Assembly: GCA_002388665.1 (NCBI GenBank)
Contig: DGMY01000045.1
Location: 384 to 17,039 of the forward strand
Length of the DNA: 16,656 nucleotides
Source: Opitutia bacterium UBA4506
GTDB lineage: Bacteria; Verrucomicrobiota; Verrucomicrobiia; Opitutales; Puniceicoccaceae
Direction of reading: 5' to 3'
Positions 7,106-14,310 of the stretch are shown one piece after another; within the stretch, counting starts at the first letter, position 1; each line of letters opens with the position of its first letter. A program made the translations under genes and the position numbers. The notes under the pieces were generated by a model that was not told the DNA's origin, searched no databases, and worked only from the letters and a program-made list of their open reading frames with translations.

Positions 7106-8923
7106 ATGAATTGGGAGGTCCTATTTATACTCGCCCTGCTTGTCGGGGCGATTGTCAGCTTTATGCGGGAGAAGATTCCCGCCGACCTGACCGCACTGAG
7201 TGTCTTCGCCTTGATCGCGATCGTCGCGGCGCTGCTACCCAACTCCCGCCTTCCTTCGGTATCGGATTTATTGAGCGTGTTCTCCAACCCGGCACCTCTG
7301 ACGATCGCTTCGATGTTTATCATCAGTGCTGGATTGGAGCGCTGTGGGGTCATCAACGCTCTCACGATTCTCCTCGAGAAAACCACCCGATATGGCTATC
7401 GGCGCTTTCTCCTCTTTCTGATCATCCCGGTAGGCTTGGTCTCGGCCTTTATTAACAATACGCCGGTGGTGGTGATTCTAATTCCAGTCATTATCTCGCT
7501 GAGCGGGAAAATGGGGATCCCCTCCTCCAAGCTACTCATTCCACTGAGCTACGCGTCTATTTTCGGAGGGACCTGTACACTTATGGGAACGAGTACGAAT
7601 ATCCTCGGTTCCTCCCTCCTCTCTTCTGCTGGATACGCCCCCTTCACCATGTTTGAGTTTGCGATTGTAGCGGCCCCGCTCGCAATCATCGGAACTCTCT
7701 ACCTCACGATTTTTGGGAAATGGCTTCTGCCTCACCGTGAGAGTCTCGGCGCTCTCATCCCGGAAGAGGCTCGCAAAGAATATTTAGCCGAGGCGTTCGT
7801 CCGTGGGGACTCACCTCTGGTCGGTAAAAAGGTCGAAGAGACCCGCATTCTCAAGCAACCGGGAATCCGGCTGGTGGAACTGATCCGATCCGGCACCCCG
7901 GTTCCAGGCAACCTGCGAAAAGCTGAGTTGCGCGGTGGTGATCGAGTCGTCCTAGCCTGCCGTCCTTCTGGTATCGCCGAAGCCCGCGAGTTTGAAGGCA
8001 TCATCCTGACCGCAGAGAAGGATGCCGATCTCGAACCGATCTCGGCACGCCAAGCCTCGATCGTCGAAGCCATGGTCGCTCCGAACTCCCCAGCGGCGGG
8101 AAAGACCATCGCCGAAATGAATTTCCGGCAACGCTTTCGCACGCTGATTCTCGCAGTCCACCGCGAGGGCCGAAATCTTCACGCCGATTTCCAAAAAACG
8201 GTCATCGTACCCGGAGACACCCTCCTCCTGCTCGGTCCCGACGAGTCACTGGAATCGCTCCGGCGCAGTGGGGATTTGGTTCTTTTGGACCAACCGGCCG
8301 TTCCAGCCGACACCCGTCGCCGCAAGGCCCCGATCGCAATCGGTGTCCTCGTCGGAGTGGTCGTTCTCGCGACCCTCAACCTCGCCCCCATTGCCATCTC
8401 TACGATTCTGGGTGTCACCATCCTCTTTCTCACGGGCTGCCTGACTCCCCGCGAAGGTTACTTGGCAGTGGAATGGAAGATCCTGATTCTCATCTATGGA
8501 ATGCTCGGGTTGGGCATGGCGATGGAGTCCAGTGGTGCCACCCAATTATTTGCCGGCTTCACCCACAACATGGTCGAGAATCTCGTCGCCCCCTCGTGGC
8601 AACCGTTCGTTCTCCTCGCCGTGATCTACCTAGCCAGCAGCATCTTCACCGAGTTTCTCTCAAACAATGCGACAGTGGTCCTCATGGTCCCACTGGCCAC
8701 CACCCTAGCTCTCAGTATTGGAGTCGATCCCAGGCCTTTCGCTATTGCCTGCTGCATCGGCTCTTCGGCCAGTTTCTCCACTCCAATTGGCTACCAAACC
8801 AATACGCTGGTGTACGGTGTTGGCGCGTATCGTTTCTCAGATTTCGTCAAGATCGGCCTCCCGCTGAATATTCTATACGCAATCGGTACGATCGCGTTGG
8901 TTCCGTTGATTTGGGGATTCTAA
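7106..8923 (+). CDS. SLC13-family permease with two central RCK_C (TrkA-C) domains
   Basis: A 605-residue inner-membrane transporter of the divalent anion:sodium symporter (DASS) superfamily. The membrane part is split: helices in about 1-210 and 405-605. Each half keeps a DASS-type hairpin motif: INNTP at 116-120 and LSNNATV at 518-524, plus GTSTN (161-165) and TPIGYQTNTLV (559-569). Between them lie two RCK_C domains (about 225-300 and 315-395; GDRVVLACRP and GDTLLLLGPDE are their terminal strands). This layout is shared by bacterial SLC13 permeases and by algal SLT-type sulfate transporters, so sulfate or another anion is a likely substrate; citrate or succinate cannot be excluded. The N-terminus MNWEVLFILALLVG starts with a helix as expected. 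No clear ribosome binding site precedes the ATG. The gene runs convergent with the next one. Confidence 0.92.
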   Translation: MNWEVLFILALLVGAIVSFMREKIPADLTALSVFALIAIVAALLPNSRLPSVSDLLSVFSNPAPLTIASMFIISAGLERCGVINALTILLEKTTRYGYRRFLLFLIIPVGLVSAFINNTPVVVILIPVIISLSGKMGIPSSKLLIPLSYASIFGGTCTLMGTSTNILGSSLLSSAGYAPFTMFEFAIVAAPLAIIGTLYLTIFGKWLLPHRESLGALIPEEARKEYLAEAFVRGDSPLVGKKVEETRILKQPGIRLVELIRSGTPVPGNLRKAELRGGDRVVLACRPSGIAEAREFEGIILTAEKDADLEPISARQASIVEAMVAPNSPAAGKTIAEMNFRQRFRTLILAVHREGRNLHADFQKTVIVPGDTLLLLGPDESLESLRRSGDLVLLDQPAVPADTRRRKAPIAIGVLVGVVVLATLNLAPIAISTILGVTILFLTGCLTPREGYLAVEWKILILIYGMLGLGMAMESSGATQLFAGFTHNMVENLVAPSWQPFVLLAVIYLASSIFTEFLSNNATVVLMVPLATTLALSIGVDPRPFAIACCIGSSASFSTPIGYQTNTLVYGVGAYRFSDFVKIGLPLNILYAIGTIALVPLIWGF

Positions 8924-8935
8924 TCCGCCTCCCCA
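8912..8935 (+). terminator. Weak stem-loop at the SLC13 permease stop codon
   Basis: TGGGGA (8912-8917) can pair with TCCCCA (8930-8935) across a 12-nt loop that contains the stop codon. There is no T run, so it is at best a partial terminator or chance. The remaining 8936-9149 convergent spacer shows no gene and no better terminator. Confidence 0.2.
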
Positions 8936-9149
8936 CGATCCCTGGGGTCAGGACAACACTGCATTCAGGCCGCGCGTACAGTTGGTTTCGAGCTCTCCGT
9001 CGGACAGCGTCTTCCGAGAACACAATCCCCCTACACTGAATCAGGTGAAATCCTGCGATCAATTCTAGAACGGATGCCGACCGGTATTCTCTTGATCAAA
9101 AGGAAGGAACGAGCGGGCAAGATAGACATGGATCGGCCCGTAACCTGGA

Positions 9150-9192
9150 ACCCTCAGCGGGCTCCGCTCAAGCGGTACAGGGTGCCCGGAAA
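9150..9192. repeat. Degenerate relative of the cassette hairpin
   Basis: ACCCT (9150-9154) pairs with AGGGT (9179-9183), enclosing AGCG/CGCT (9156-9159 with 9165-9168). The right part AGCGGTACAGGGTGCCCGGA (9171-9190) followed by AA parallels AGCGGTACCCCCGGAAAA at 4037-4054 in cassette copies A and B, and both contain GCTCCGCTCAA or its inverse. It lies just past the stop codon of the PEP-CTERM gene. The relation is by eye and loose. Confidence 0.4.
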
Positions 9193-9196
9193 AACG

Positions 9197-9994
9197 CTAC
9201 GACGATGAAGTCGTCTTGCGACGGCGGACAAAGACAACGCAGCCCATCGCCAACAAGCCAAATCCCAAAGCAAACTGGCTCGGCTCCGGGACAGCTACGA
9301 TCTGGAAACCGGTGTATCCCGAGCGCCGATTGACCCCACCGGATGTGATCCGAAAACTCGACAAATCTACGTTCTCAAACAGAACGTAGTTCGACTCAGT
9401 TCCAGAGACCGTCGAAGTCGAAATCGTATAATCGCCGCTCCATGATTTCGTCGAAGCCGTCATAATGTACGTCGGGCTGACTGCGGTCCACCCTCCCTCA
9501 CCATCCGGCGCGTTTAAGGTCGCTGGCATGTTGTATGGAGTGCTGGCCGCCGATCCCGCCGCACCGAAATACACATAAACATCGTAGAGCTCGTAAGAAA
9601 CATTCTCCACCGTAAAGGACCGGCCGCGGCCGTTGCTGCTTTCCCCTCTACCGTAAGCCATCATCTTTGCATCCGGAAGAGTTACCGAACCATCCAACGC
9701 GGTGGAGTTCGAATAATTAAAAGAGGCTCCCGAGAGCTGAGCAGTTAACCCGTCAACTGTATCCCCATTGCTGTCTACCAGTCCGGTGAAAACAGGAGAA
9801 GAGCCTCCGGTATCCCACTTCAAGTTATTCCAATTCTCTGTCGAAACCACGCCCACAGAATCCGTCGGATCCAAGTCGTAGGTGGTGTTCGAAAAGTTGG
9901 CTATGTTGAAACCAATCGCAGTCTGAGCCATTACAGCAAGATGGGGGACGCACAACGCGAGCGCGCCGGATAGTGCTACGGTAGAAATCTTCAT
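9197..9994 (-). CDS. PEP-CTERM sorting-domain protein (first of two)
   Basis: A secreted protein of 265 residues from the chosen start. It has a signal peptide (MKISTVALSGALALCVPHLA, then VMAQT), a Ser/Thr/Gly/Asn-rich beta-type body, and a C-terminal PEP-CTERM tail at about 235-265: VPEPS, a hydrophobic helix (FALGFGLLAMGCVVFV), then RRRK. Such tails are recognised by an exosortase (EpsH family), which cuts after the motif and leaves the protein at the surface or in the matrix. No exosortase gene is in the window. An upstream in-frame ATG at 10078 would place about 28 residues before the signal peptide, so the ATG at 9994 is preferred. No ribosome binding site is evident. The body has no fold I recognise; its mid-part pattern YDVYVYFGA suggests a jelly-roll-like surface domain. 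Function unknown. Confidence 0.85.
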   Translation of the reverse strand: MKISTVALSGALALCVPHLAVMAQTAIGFNIANFSNTTYDLDPTDSVGVVSTENWNNLKWDTGGSSPVFTGLVDSNGDTVDGLTAQLSGASFNYSNSTALDGSVTLPDAKMMAYGRGESSNGRGRSFTVENVSYELYDVYVYFGAAGSAASTPYNMPATLNAPDGEGGWTAVSPTYIMTASTKSWSGDYTISTSTVSGTESNYVLFENVDLSSFRITSGGVNRRSGYTGFQIVAVPEPSQFALGFGLLAMGCVVFVRRRKTTSSS

Positions 9995-10078
9995 GGAGTA
10001 TAAGGGGCTTGGGGGGTAGTTCGCAAATCCACGAACAGTGCGAGGAGCTAAACTCCTACAATGGAAGAATGATAGCAT

Positions 10079-10274
10079 AGTTCAACAATGCTAAAACCTT
10101 CTCAAAAAAACCTGATTGAACCTATTAATAACCGCCCGCTGTCCGAGTTCGTCCGAGGAAAACGGTCAGACCGTATCAGAATCCGACACCTTCTCCGGTC
10201 TCGATGCGGGCGGAAAATTCCGTCCGAAATTTCCTCACGATGAATCGACGGGACGGAGGCACCGCCCCAACGGC
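10079..10274. other. Spacer between uxaC and the first PEP-CTERM gene
   Basis: About 200 bp with no gene. CCGCCCGC (10131-10138) and GCGGGCGG (10206-10213) are inverse over a 67-bp gap; no T run follows on the minus strand. A small AGGAG/CTCCT hairpin lies at 10042-10056, about 50 bp before the preferred PEP-CTERM start. I see no clear terminator for uxaC. Confidence 0.4.
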
Positions 10275-11678
10275 TCAACCGGGGAAACCGAAATAGTCGC
10301 GTGCGTTCTCGTAACAGACCCGGCGCACGAGCCCATCAATCAGCTCGGGATCGTTAGGAATCAATCCATCGTCCACATCTCTTCCGACCAAATTGCACAA
10401 GATCCGGCGGAAGTACTCATGCCGCGGGAAGGAGAGGAAGGAACGGGAATCGGTCAACATTCCGACGAAGCGAGAGAGCAAGCCCAAGTTGGACAAAGCG
10501 TTCATCTGCGCTTCCATCCCCTCGATCTGGTCATTGAACCACCAACCGGAGCCAAACTGAATCTTACCCGGAATCGTCCCATCCTGGAAATTGCCGATCA
10601 TGGTCCCGAAAAGATAATTATCGTTCGGGTTCAAATTGTAGAGGATCGTGCGGGGCAGCTTCCCACGACTGTCCATCAGATCCAAGTGGCGACTCAACCG
10701 CTCGCCTTGTGGAAAATCTCCAATCGAATCGAATCCGGTATCAGCCCCAAGAGACTTGAAAAGGCGGGTGTTGTTATTCCGCATCGCGCCGAGGTGAAAC
10801 TGACGAGTCCAACCTTTCTCAAAGTCCTTCTCACCCATCCAAATCATCAAATAGGTAGCCAAGCCTTCGGCCTCATCCTTCGTAGCGGCCTCTCCCCCAC
10901 GAACCTTGTCAAAGATTGCGGAAGCCTGCTCGCTCGAAATTTCACGAGCGGGCAACTGGGAAAGACCATGGTCTGAGAGACGGGCCCCATTTGCGTGGAA
11001 GAATTCGTGGCGCTCGCCCAATGCACCGAGCAAGGCGTCCAAGGAATCAATCGATCGCCCAATTCGCTCGCTCAAAGCATCTACCCAAGGGTTAAACACA
11101 TCCAAGCGGTCCGGGGACAACACCTTGTCGGGACGGAAGGTCGGAAAGACCCGTGTTGAATGCCCACTCTTGGCAATCTCCTCATGATACTCGAGAGAAT
11201 CGGTTGGATCATCAGTAGTTCCCACTACCTCTACCTTAAACTTTGCCAGTATATTGGAGACGTCGTGCGTACCACTGGCGAGCTGATCGTTCGCCATCTC
11301 CCAAACAGCCTTCGCCGATTTCTCATTCAGGACGCCATCAAAACCGAAATACCGCTTCAACTCCAAATGGGTCCAGTGATAAAGCGGATTGCGAACCGTG
11401 TGCGGAACGGTCTTGGCAAAGGCCAAAAACTTGTCGTAGGGATCAGCGTCTCCGGTGCAGAACTCCTCGGCCACGCCGTTGCTACGCATCGCGCGCCATT
11501 TGTAGTGGTCTCCTTCGAGCCATGCTTCGAAGAGATTTCCAAATCTCCGGTTCTCGGCGATGTCTTTCGGCGGCAAGTGGCAGTGATAGTCGATGATTGG
11601 CAGCTCTTCTGCCACTTCATGAAAGAGGCGCTGGGCCGTTTTTCCACGGAGAAGAAAATCATCATTTAAAAATTCCAT
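10275..11678 (-). CDS. uxaC: Uronate (glucuronate/galacturonate) isomerase
   Basis: A 467-residue cytoplasmic enzyme of the amidohydrolase superfamily that converts D-glucuronate to D-fructuronate and D-galacturonate to D-tagaturonate, the first step of hexuronate catabolism. It shows the N-terminal metal-binding motif IIDYHCHLPPKDI (H32, H34), the substrate-site segment VGTTDDPTDSLEYH, FPTFRPDK, GSGWWFNDQ, and the C-terminal TDSRSFLSFPRHEYFRRILC. The length matches UxaC of other bacteria (about 470). The ATG at 11678 begins the family-typical F-x-x-DDFLL segment. In context it links a secreted polysaccharide lyase and a permease on the same strand to uronate use. The next steps (uxuA/uxuB, kdgK, kdgA) are not in the window. 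Confidence 0.96.
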   Translation of the reverse strand: MEFLNDDFLLRGKTAQRLFHEVAEELPIIDYHCHLPPKDIAENRRFGNLFEAWLEGDHYKWRAMRSNGVAEEFCTGDADPYDKFLAFAKTVPHTVRNPLYHWTHLELKRYFGFDGVLNEKSAKAVWEMANDQLASGTHDVSNILAKFKVEVVGTTDDPTDSLEYHEEIAKSGHSTRVFPTFRPDKVLSPDRLDVFNPWVDALSERIGRSIDSLDALLGALGERHEFFHANGARLSDHGLSQLPAREISSEQASAIFDKVRGGEAATKDEAEGLATYLMIWMGEKDFEKGWTRQFHLGAMRNNNTRLFKSLGADTGFDSIGDFPQGERLSRHLDLMDSRGKLPRTILYNLNPNDNYLFGTMIGNFQDGTIPGKIQFGSGWWFNDQIEGMEAQMNALSNLGLLSRFVGMLTDSRSFLSFPRHEYFRRILCNLVGRDVDDGLIPNDPELIDGLVRRVCYENARDYFGFPG

Positions 11679-11872
11679 CCCAAAACCCTACACGAATTGG
11701 TTTTGAAATCCAACCGGATTTTGCATCGCGAGAGTCCAGCCCGACAGCGAAGGGACGAATTGGTTTCGGGCGTGGATCCCCTGCACAACCATACATCGAT
11801 CGATCGGGAACTGCCCCGGAGATGCCTCCAGTATCTTCCAACAAGGTATAGGAAAACCCGCGACTGGGTCCC
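11679..11872. other. Spacer between the EamA permease and uxaC
   Basis: Roughly 190 bp without a gene. On the minus strand, just after the permease stop, ACCC...GGGTTTT (complement of about 11852-11870) forms only a 4-5 bp stem, a poor terminator. The size leaves room for a uxaC promoter, so uxaC is probably not strictly dependent on readthrough. No box is convincing. Confidence 0.3.
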
Positions 11873-12814
11873 CTACTGCGTCCGCAGTCGGGCGGCACTC
11901 CGCTGTGCAACGATCATAGACCCGACAACCAACAACGCTCCTATTCCCATCAACAGGGTCACCCGCTCGCCCTCGATGAGGAGAAGCGATTCAACCATCC
12001 CGCAAAGAGGAATCATAAACCGATAGGTAGCGAGAAGGTGCACTGGGAATAAAGTTGAGAGCCAATTCCAAAGCGCAAAAGCGGACGCCGAGACAAAGGC
12101 GAGCCACAGGGTAATCCCGATGATCACCCCATCCCACAGGTCCAGCACCTGCGGCCAGGCTTGGTAGCCCAGAACCGCCAAAATCAGACCTCCCAAAAAC
12201 AAGGACCAGCCTGTTCCGGCCCGAGACCCCATGGTCCGCCCCACAAACTGGTAGGCCACCAAACCCAAAGCGCCAAAGGCATTGGCAGCGAGAATGAGTA
12301 CCGCCCCGATCCGGGGACTGCTCCCGGAATCTCCCGGCGAATAAATGGCCAAGGTCAGACCCACTGCTCCCACCCCCAATACAACCCATTGCCGAGTGGA
12401 CGGCCGGGCGGTTTTAAGAAGAAAGGGAGCGAGTAGCATCCACCAGAAACTTCCCGAGGAGACCAACAAGGAGGCCAACGCACCTCCCGCAAGTGCGAGC
12501 CCCAGATAGAAACAAACATATTGGCCCACAGTCTGCGTGCCAGCCATAGCCAGAATCCAACGCTTCGGTGTCGCCCTCCATTCCGCAAACGGGCGGTCCG
12601 CCAGAACCAACAATAGCCCGCCGGCGACGATGAAGCGGACCCCGGCAAACAATGATCGCACCCCGAAATCGATTTCCACTCCACGCTCTTCCCAGTGAAT
12701 GAAGGCCAATTTGATAAAGGGGAAGGCAGACCCCCACAAAACGGCACAGACCAGCACCCATATTGGTAACGGCACGCGCGCCACCCATGTACTCCGCTCG
12801 GAAGAATCGCTCAT
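11873..12814 (-). CDS. EamA/DMT-family permease
   Basis: A 313-residue inner-membrane protein of the drug/metabolite transporter superfamily with about ten predicted helices in two EamA repeats: the first starts PIWVLVCAVLWGSAFPFIKL (WGSAFPFIK is the usual EamA opening), the second near IGAVLILAANAFGALGLVAY. It ends with a helix and a short basic tail (QRSAARLRTQ). EamA proteins move many small molecules, mostly outward but sometimes inward; the substrate cannot be read. Lying between uxaC and a secreted lyase, it might carry uronates or oligouronides, as inference only. There is no strong ribosome binding site at this ATG. A perfect palindrome lies 46 bp upstream. Confidence 0.9.
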   Translation of the reverse strand: MSDSSERSTWVARVPLPIWVLVCAVLWGSAFPFIKLAFIHWEERGVEIDFGVRSLFAGVRFIVAGGLLLVLADRPFAEWRATPKRWILAMAGTQTVGQYVCFYLGLALAGGALASLLVSSGSFWWMLLAPFLLKTARPSTRQWVVLGVGAVGLTLAIYSPGDSGSSPRIGAVLILAANAFGALGLVAYQFVGRTMGSRAGTGWSLFLGGLILAVLGYQAWPQVLDLWDGVIIGITLWLAFVSASAFALWNWLSTLFPVHLLATYRFMIPLCGMVESLLLIEGERVTLLMGIGALLVVGSMIVAQRSAARLRTQ

Positions 12815-12859
12815 CGCGCAAAATTCCGGAACTTTCGCTCGGGAGCAAGCCTAGCGGGA

Positions 12860-12877
12860 ATCTTTTCGGGAAAAGAT
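12860..12877 (-). promoter_or_regulatory. Perfect palindrome upstream of the EamA permease
   Basis: ATCTTTTC (12860-12867) and GAAAAGAT (12870-12877) are exact inverses around GG, 46 bp before the permease ATG. The size and placing fit a dimeric repressor operator. No T run follows on either strand, so a terminator is unlikely. The rest of 12815-13108 holds no gene; a CGGATCG/CGATCCG hairpin near 13073-13090 sits past the PEP-CTERM stop, also without a T run. Confidence 0.5.
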
Positions 12878-13108
12878 CTCCAATGGCTCTACAAACGAAA
12901 ATGGGAGGAAAATGACCTCACTGCGGCACCCTCCTCCGGAACAAGCCCACAAAATTCCCGACGGTCTGCCCGCTTGGACCGGAATGATCCAGGCCGAGTC
13001 CGTTCGGGTATAAAATTCAAAACGCTCTGGCAGGAGAGTGTGCTACCAGAGGAAGAGGAGCTGACCATCCGACGGATCGCCTTCGATCCGCCGGACGGAC
13101 GCAAAATC

Positions 13109-14131
13109 CTATCGGCGGCGGCGGATGTAGAGAGCACCGAAGGCGGCAATGCCGAGGAGCAATCCGAACGCAGATGGTTCCGGTACAACATTCAAGACAC
13201 CGGTTCCAGCGAACCAGTCGTCATTCTGGTAGGTCGCCCCACTGCTGGTCGAACCCCATGTTCCCGTTGATTGAGCCAAGCCATCGAAAAAGAGGCCTCC
13301 GATCGTTTCACTCACTCCCCCTGCCAAGGTAATCGTGGAGAAATTCCCCCCGAAACTGCCGAGATAGAGATTGGAGGTGTCAAAGATCGCATCGGTGATT
13401 CCGGTGGTGATCTCGAGAGCGGCCGTCGTGTCGACTGCCGATTGAGCAATCGTCACATCACCTGTTCCCAGTGCTCCGTCCTTCGATGCGTAAACAATAC
13501 CGTCACTCACCGAAAGACCACCACTAAAGGTATTCACTCCAGCGGTACCATCGAATCGAACCAAACCTTTACCGGTCTTGTTGATTCCTCCGGTGCCCGT
13601 GACCAATTGCCTGAAATTCACACCGTCGAGCGAACCAGAATAGATCCGATGCACCATCACATCCACGCTACTGGCCAAGGCGACGTCTACTTGATAAGTT
13701 ACACCCGAATTCGTGCCCCCAGTATTCTTGATGAGAATCGAGGCATTTCCCGAGGAGACTTCAAAAGTCAAAGTCGAGGTACCCGCCGTCGCAGAACGCA
13801 GCTCGACTCCTCGCCCGGTAGTCGGCCCGGTCGAGTCCCATCCACCAAGAGTTATATTGAAAATAGAACCGGCCCCAGAATTCTCGGTGGATAGGTACAA
13901 ACTACCACCACTCGCATAAAAGGAGCTGTTGTCAAAATAAGCGATCTCATCCACTCCATTCGGAATTCCAATATCGGTCGAACCATCACTAGGATCTACC
14001 CATCCAGCACCATCCCCGTGGGCGGTCCAGGTGGTGTTATAGCCAGGTCCATCCCAGAGAGCCGATGCTCCGAAAGACTGACCGACTGCGAGTGATGCAA
14101 CGACAATGGGGGTAATAATTTTCTTATTCAT
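13109..14131 (-). CDS. PEP-CTERM protein with autotransporter-type beta-strand body
   Basis: A 340-residue exported protein from the chosen start. It has a signal peptide (MNKKIITPIVVASLAVGQSF then GASA), a body resembling the autotransporter-associated beta-strand repeats common in Verrucomicrobiota (NKTGKGLVRFDGTAGVNTFS, then GGLSVSDGIVYASKDGALGTG), and a C-terminal PEP-CTERM tail from about residue 316: VPEPS, a hydrophobic stretch (AFGLLLGIAAFGALYI), then RRRR. It is likely surface- or matrix-located. The LVRFDGTAG/GGLSVSDG/ALGTGDVTI pattern supports a right-handed beta-helix or solenoid. An in-frame ATG at 14173 would add 14 polar residues before the signal peptide, so 14131 is preferred. 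It follows the lyase on the same strand after 179 bp; ligand and role are unknown. Confidence 0.87.
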   Translation of the reverse strand: MNKKIITPIVVASLAVGQSFGASALWDGPGYNTTWTAHGDGAGWVDPSDGSTDIGIPNGVDEIAYFDNSSFYASGGSLYLSTENSGAGSIFNITLGGWDSTGPTTGRGVELRSATAGTSTLTFEVSSGNASILIKNTGGTNSGVTYQVDVALASSVDVMVHRIYSGSLDGVNFRQLVTGTGGINKTGKGLVRFDGTAGVNTFSGGLSVSDGIVYASKDGALGTGDVTIAQSAVDTTAALEITTGITDAIFDTSNLYLGSFGGNFSTITLAGGVSETIGGLFFDGLAQSTGTWGSTSSGATYQNDDWFAGTGVLNVVPEPSAFGLLLGIAAFGALYIRRRR

Positions 14132-14252
14132 TCTTCGATAGGGTTCGTATTTTTGAGGGGTTGATCCGATCAATTAGCGAATTGGTTGAGGATACAACCG
14201 TGGGGGATTGTCCGGAGAATGCCTCCAGCCCGCCAGCTCACAAACTTTTCGC

Positions 14253-14270
14253 AAGTTTACTCGTAAACTT
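14253..14270 (-). promoter_or_regulatory. Perfect 8-bp palindrome upstream of the second PEP-CTERM gene
   Basis: AAGTTTAC (14253-14260) and GTAAACTT (14263-14270) are exact inverses around TC, about 122 bp before the PEP-CTERM start and 41 bp past the lyase stop. Read on the minus strand it contains TTACGAGTAAACT, which differs in one base from a site before the lyase gene. The form resembles GTAAAC-type operators of LacI-family regulators, though the half-site order differs from the classical one. Confidence 0.5.
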
Positions 14271-14310
14271 TAGGTTATTTTGCTCTAATCTGCAGTCGAT
14301 CTGCACCGGT

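Noticed and set aside
10116..10976. A 286-codon plus-strand frame opposite uxaC
   Set aside because: It overlaps the well-supported uxaC gene, has no domain pattern and starts in a spacer without promoter or ribosome binding site.
13073..13090. CGGATCG/CGATCCG hairpin as terminator of the second PEP-CTERM gene
   Set aside because: The stem is good but no T run follows on the minus strand, so termination cannot be claimed.
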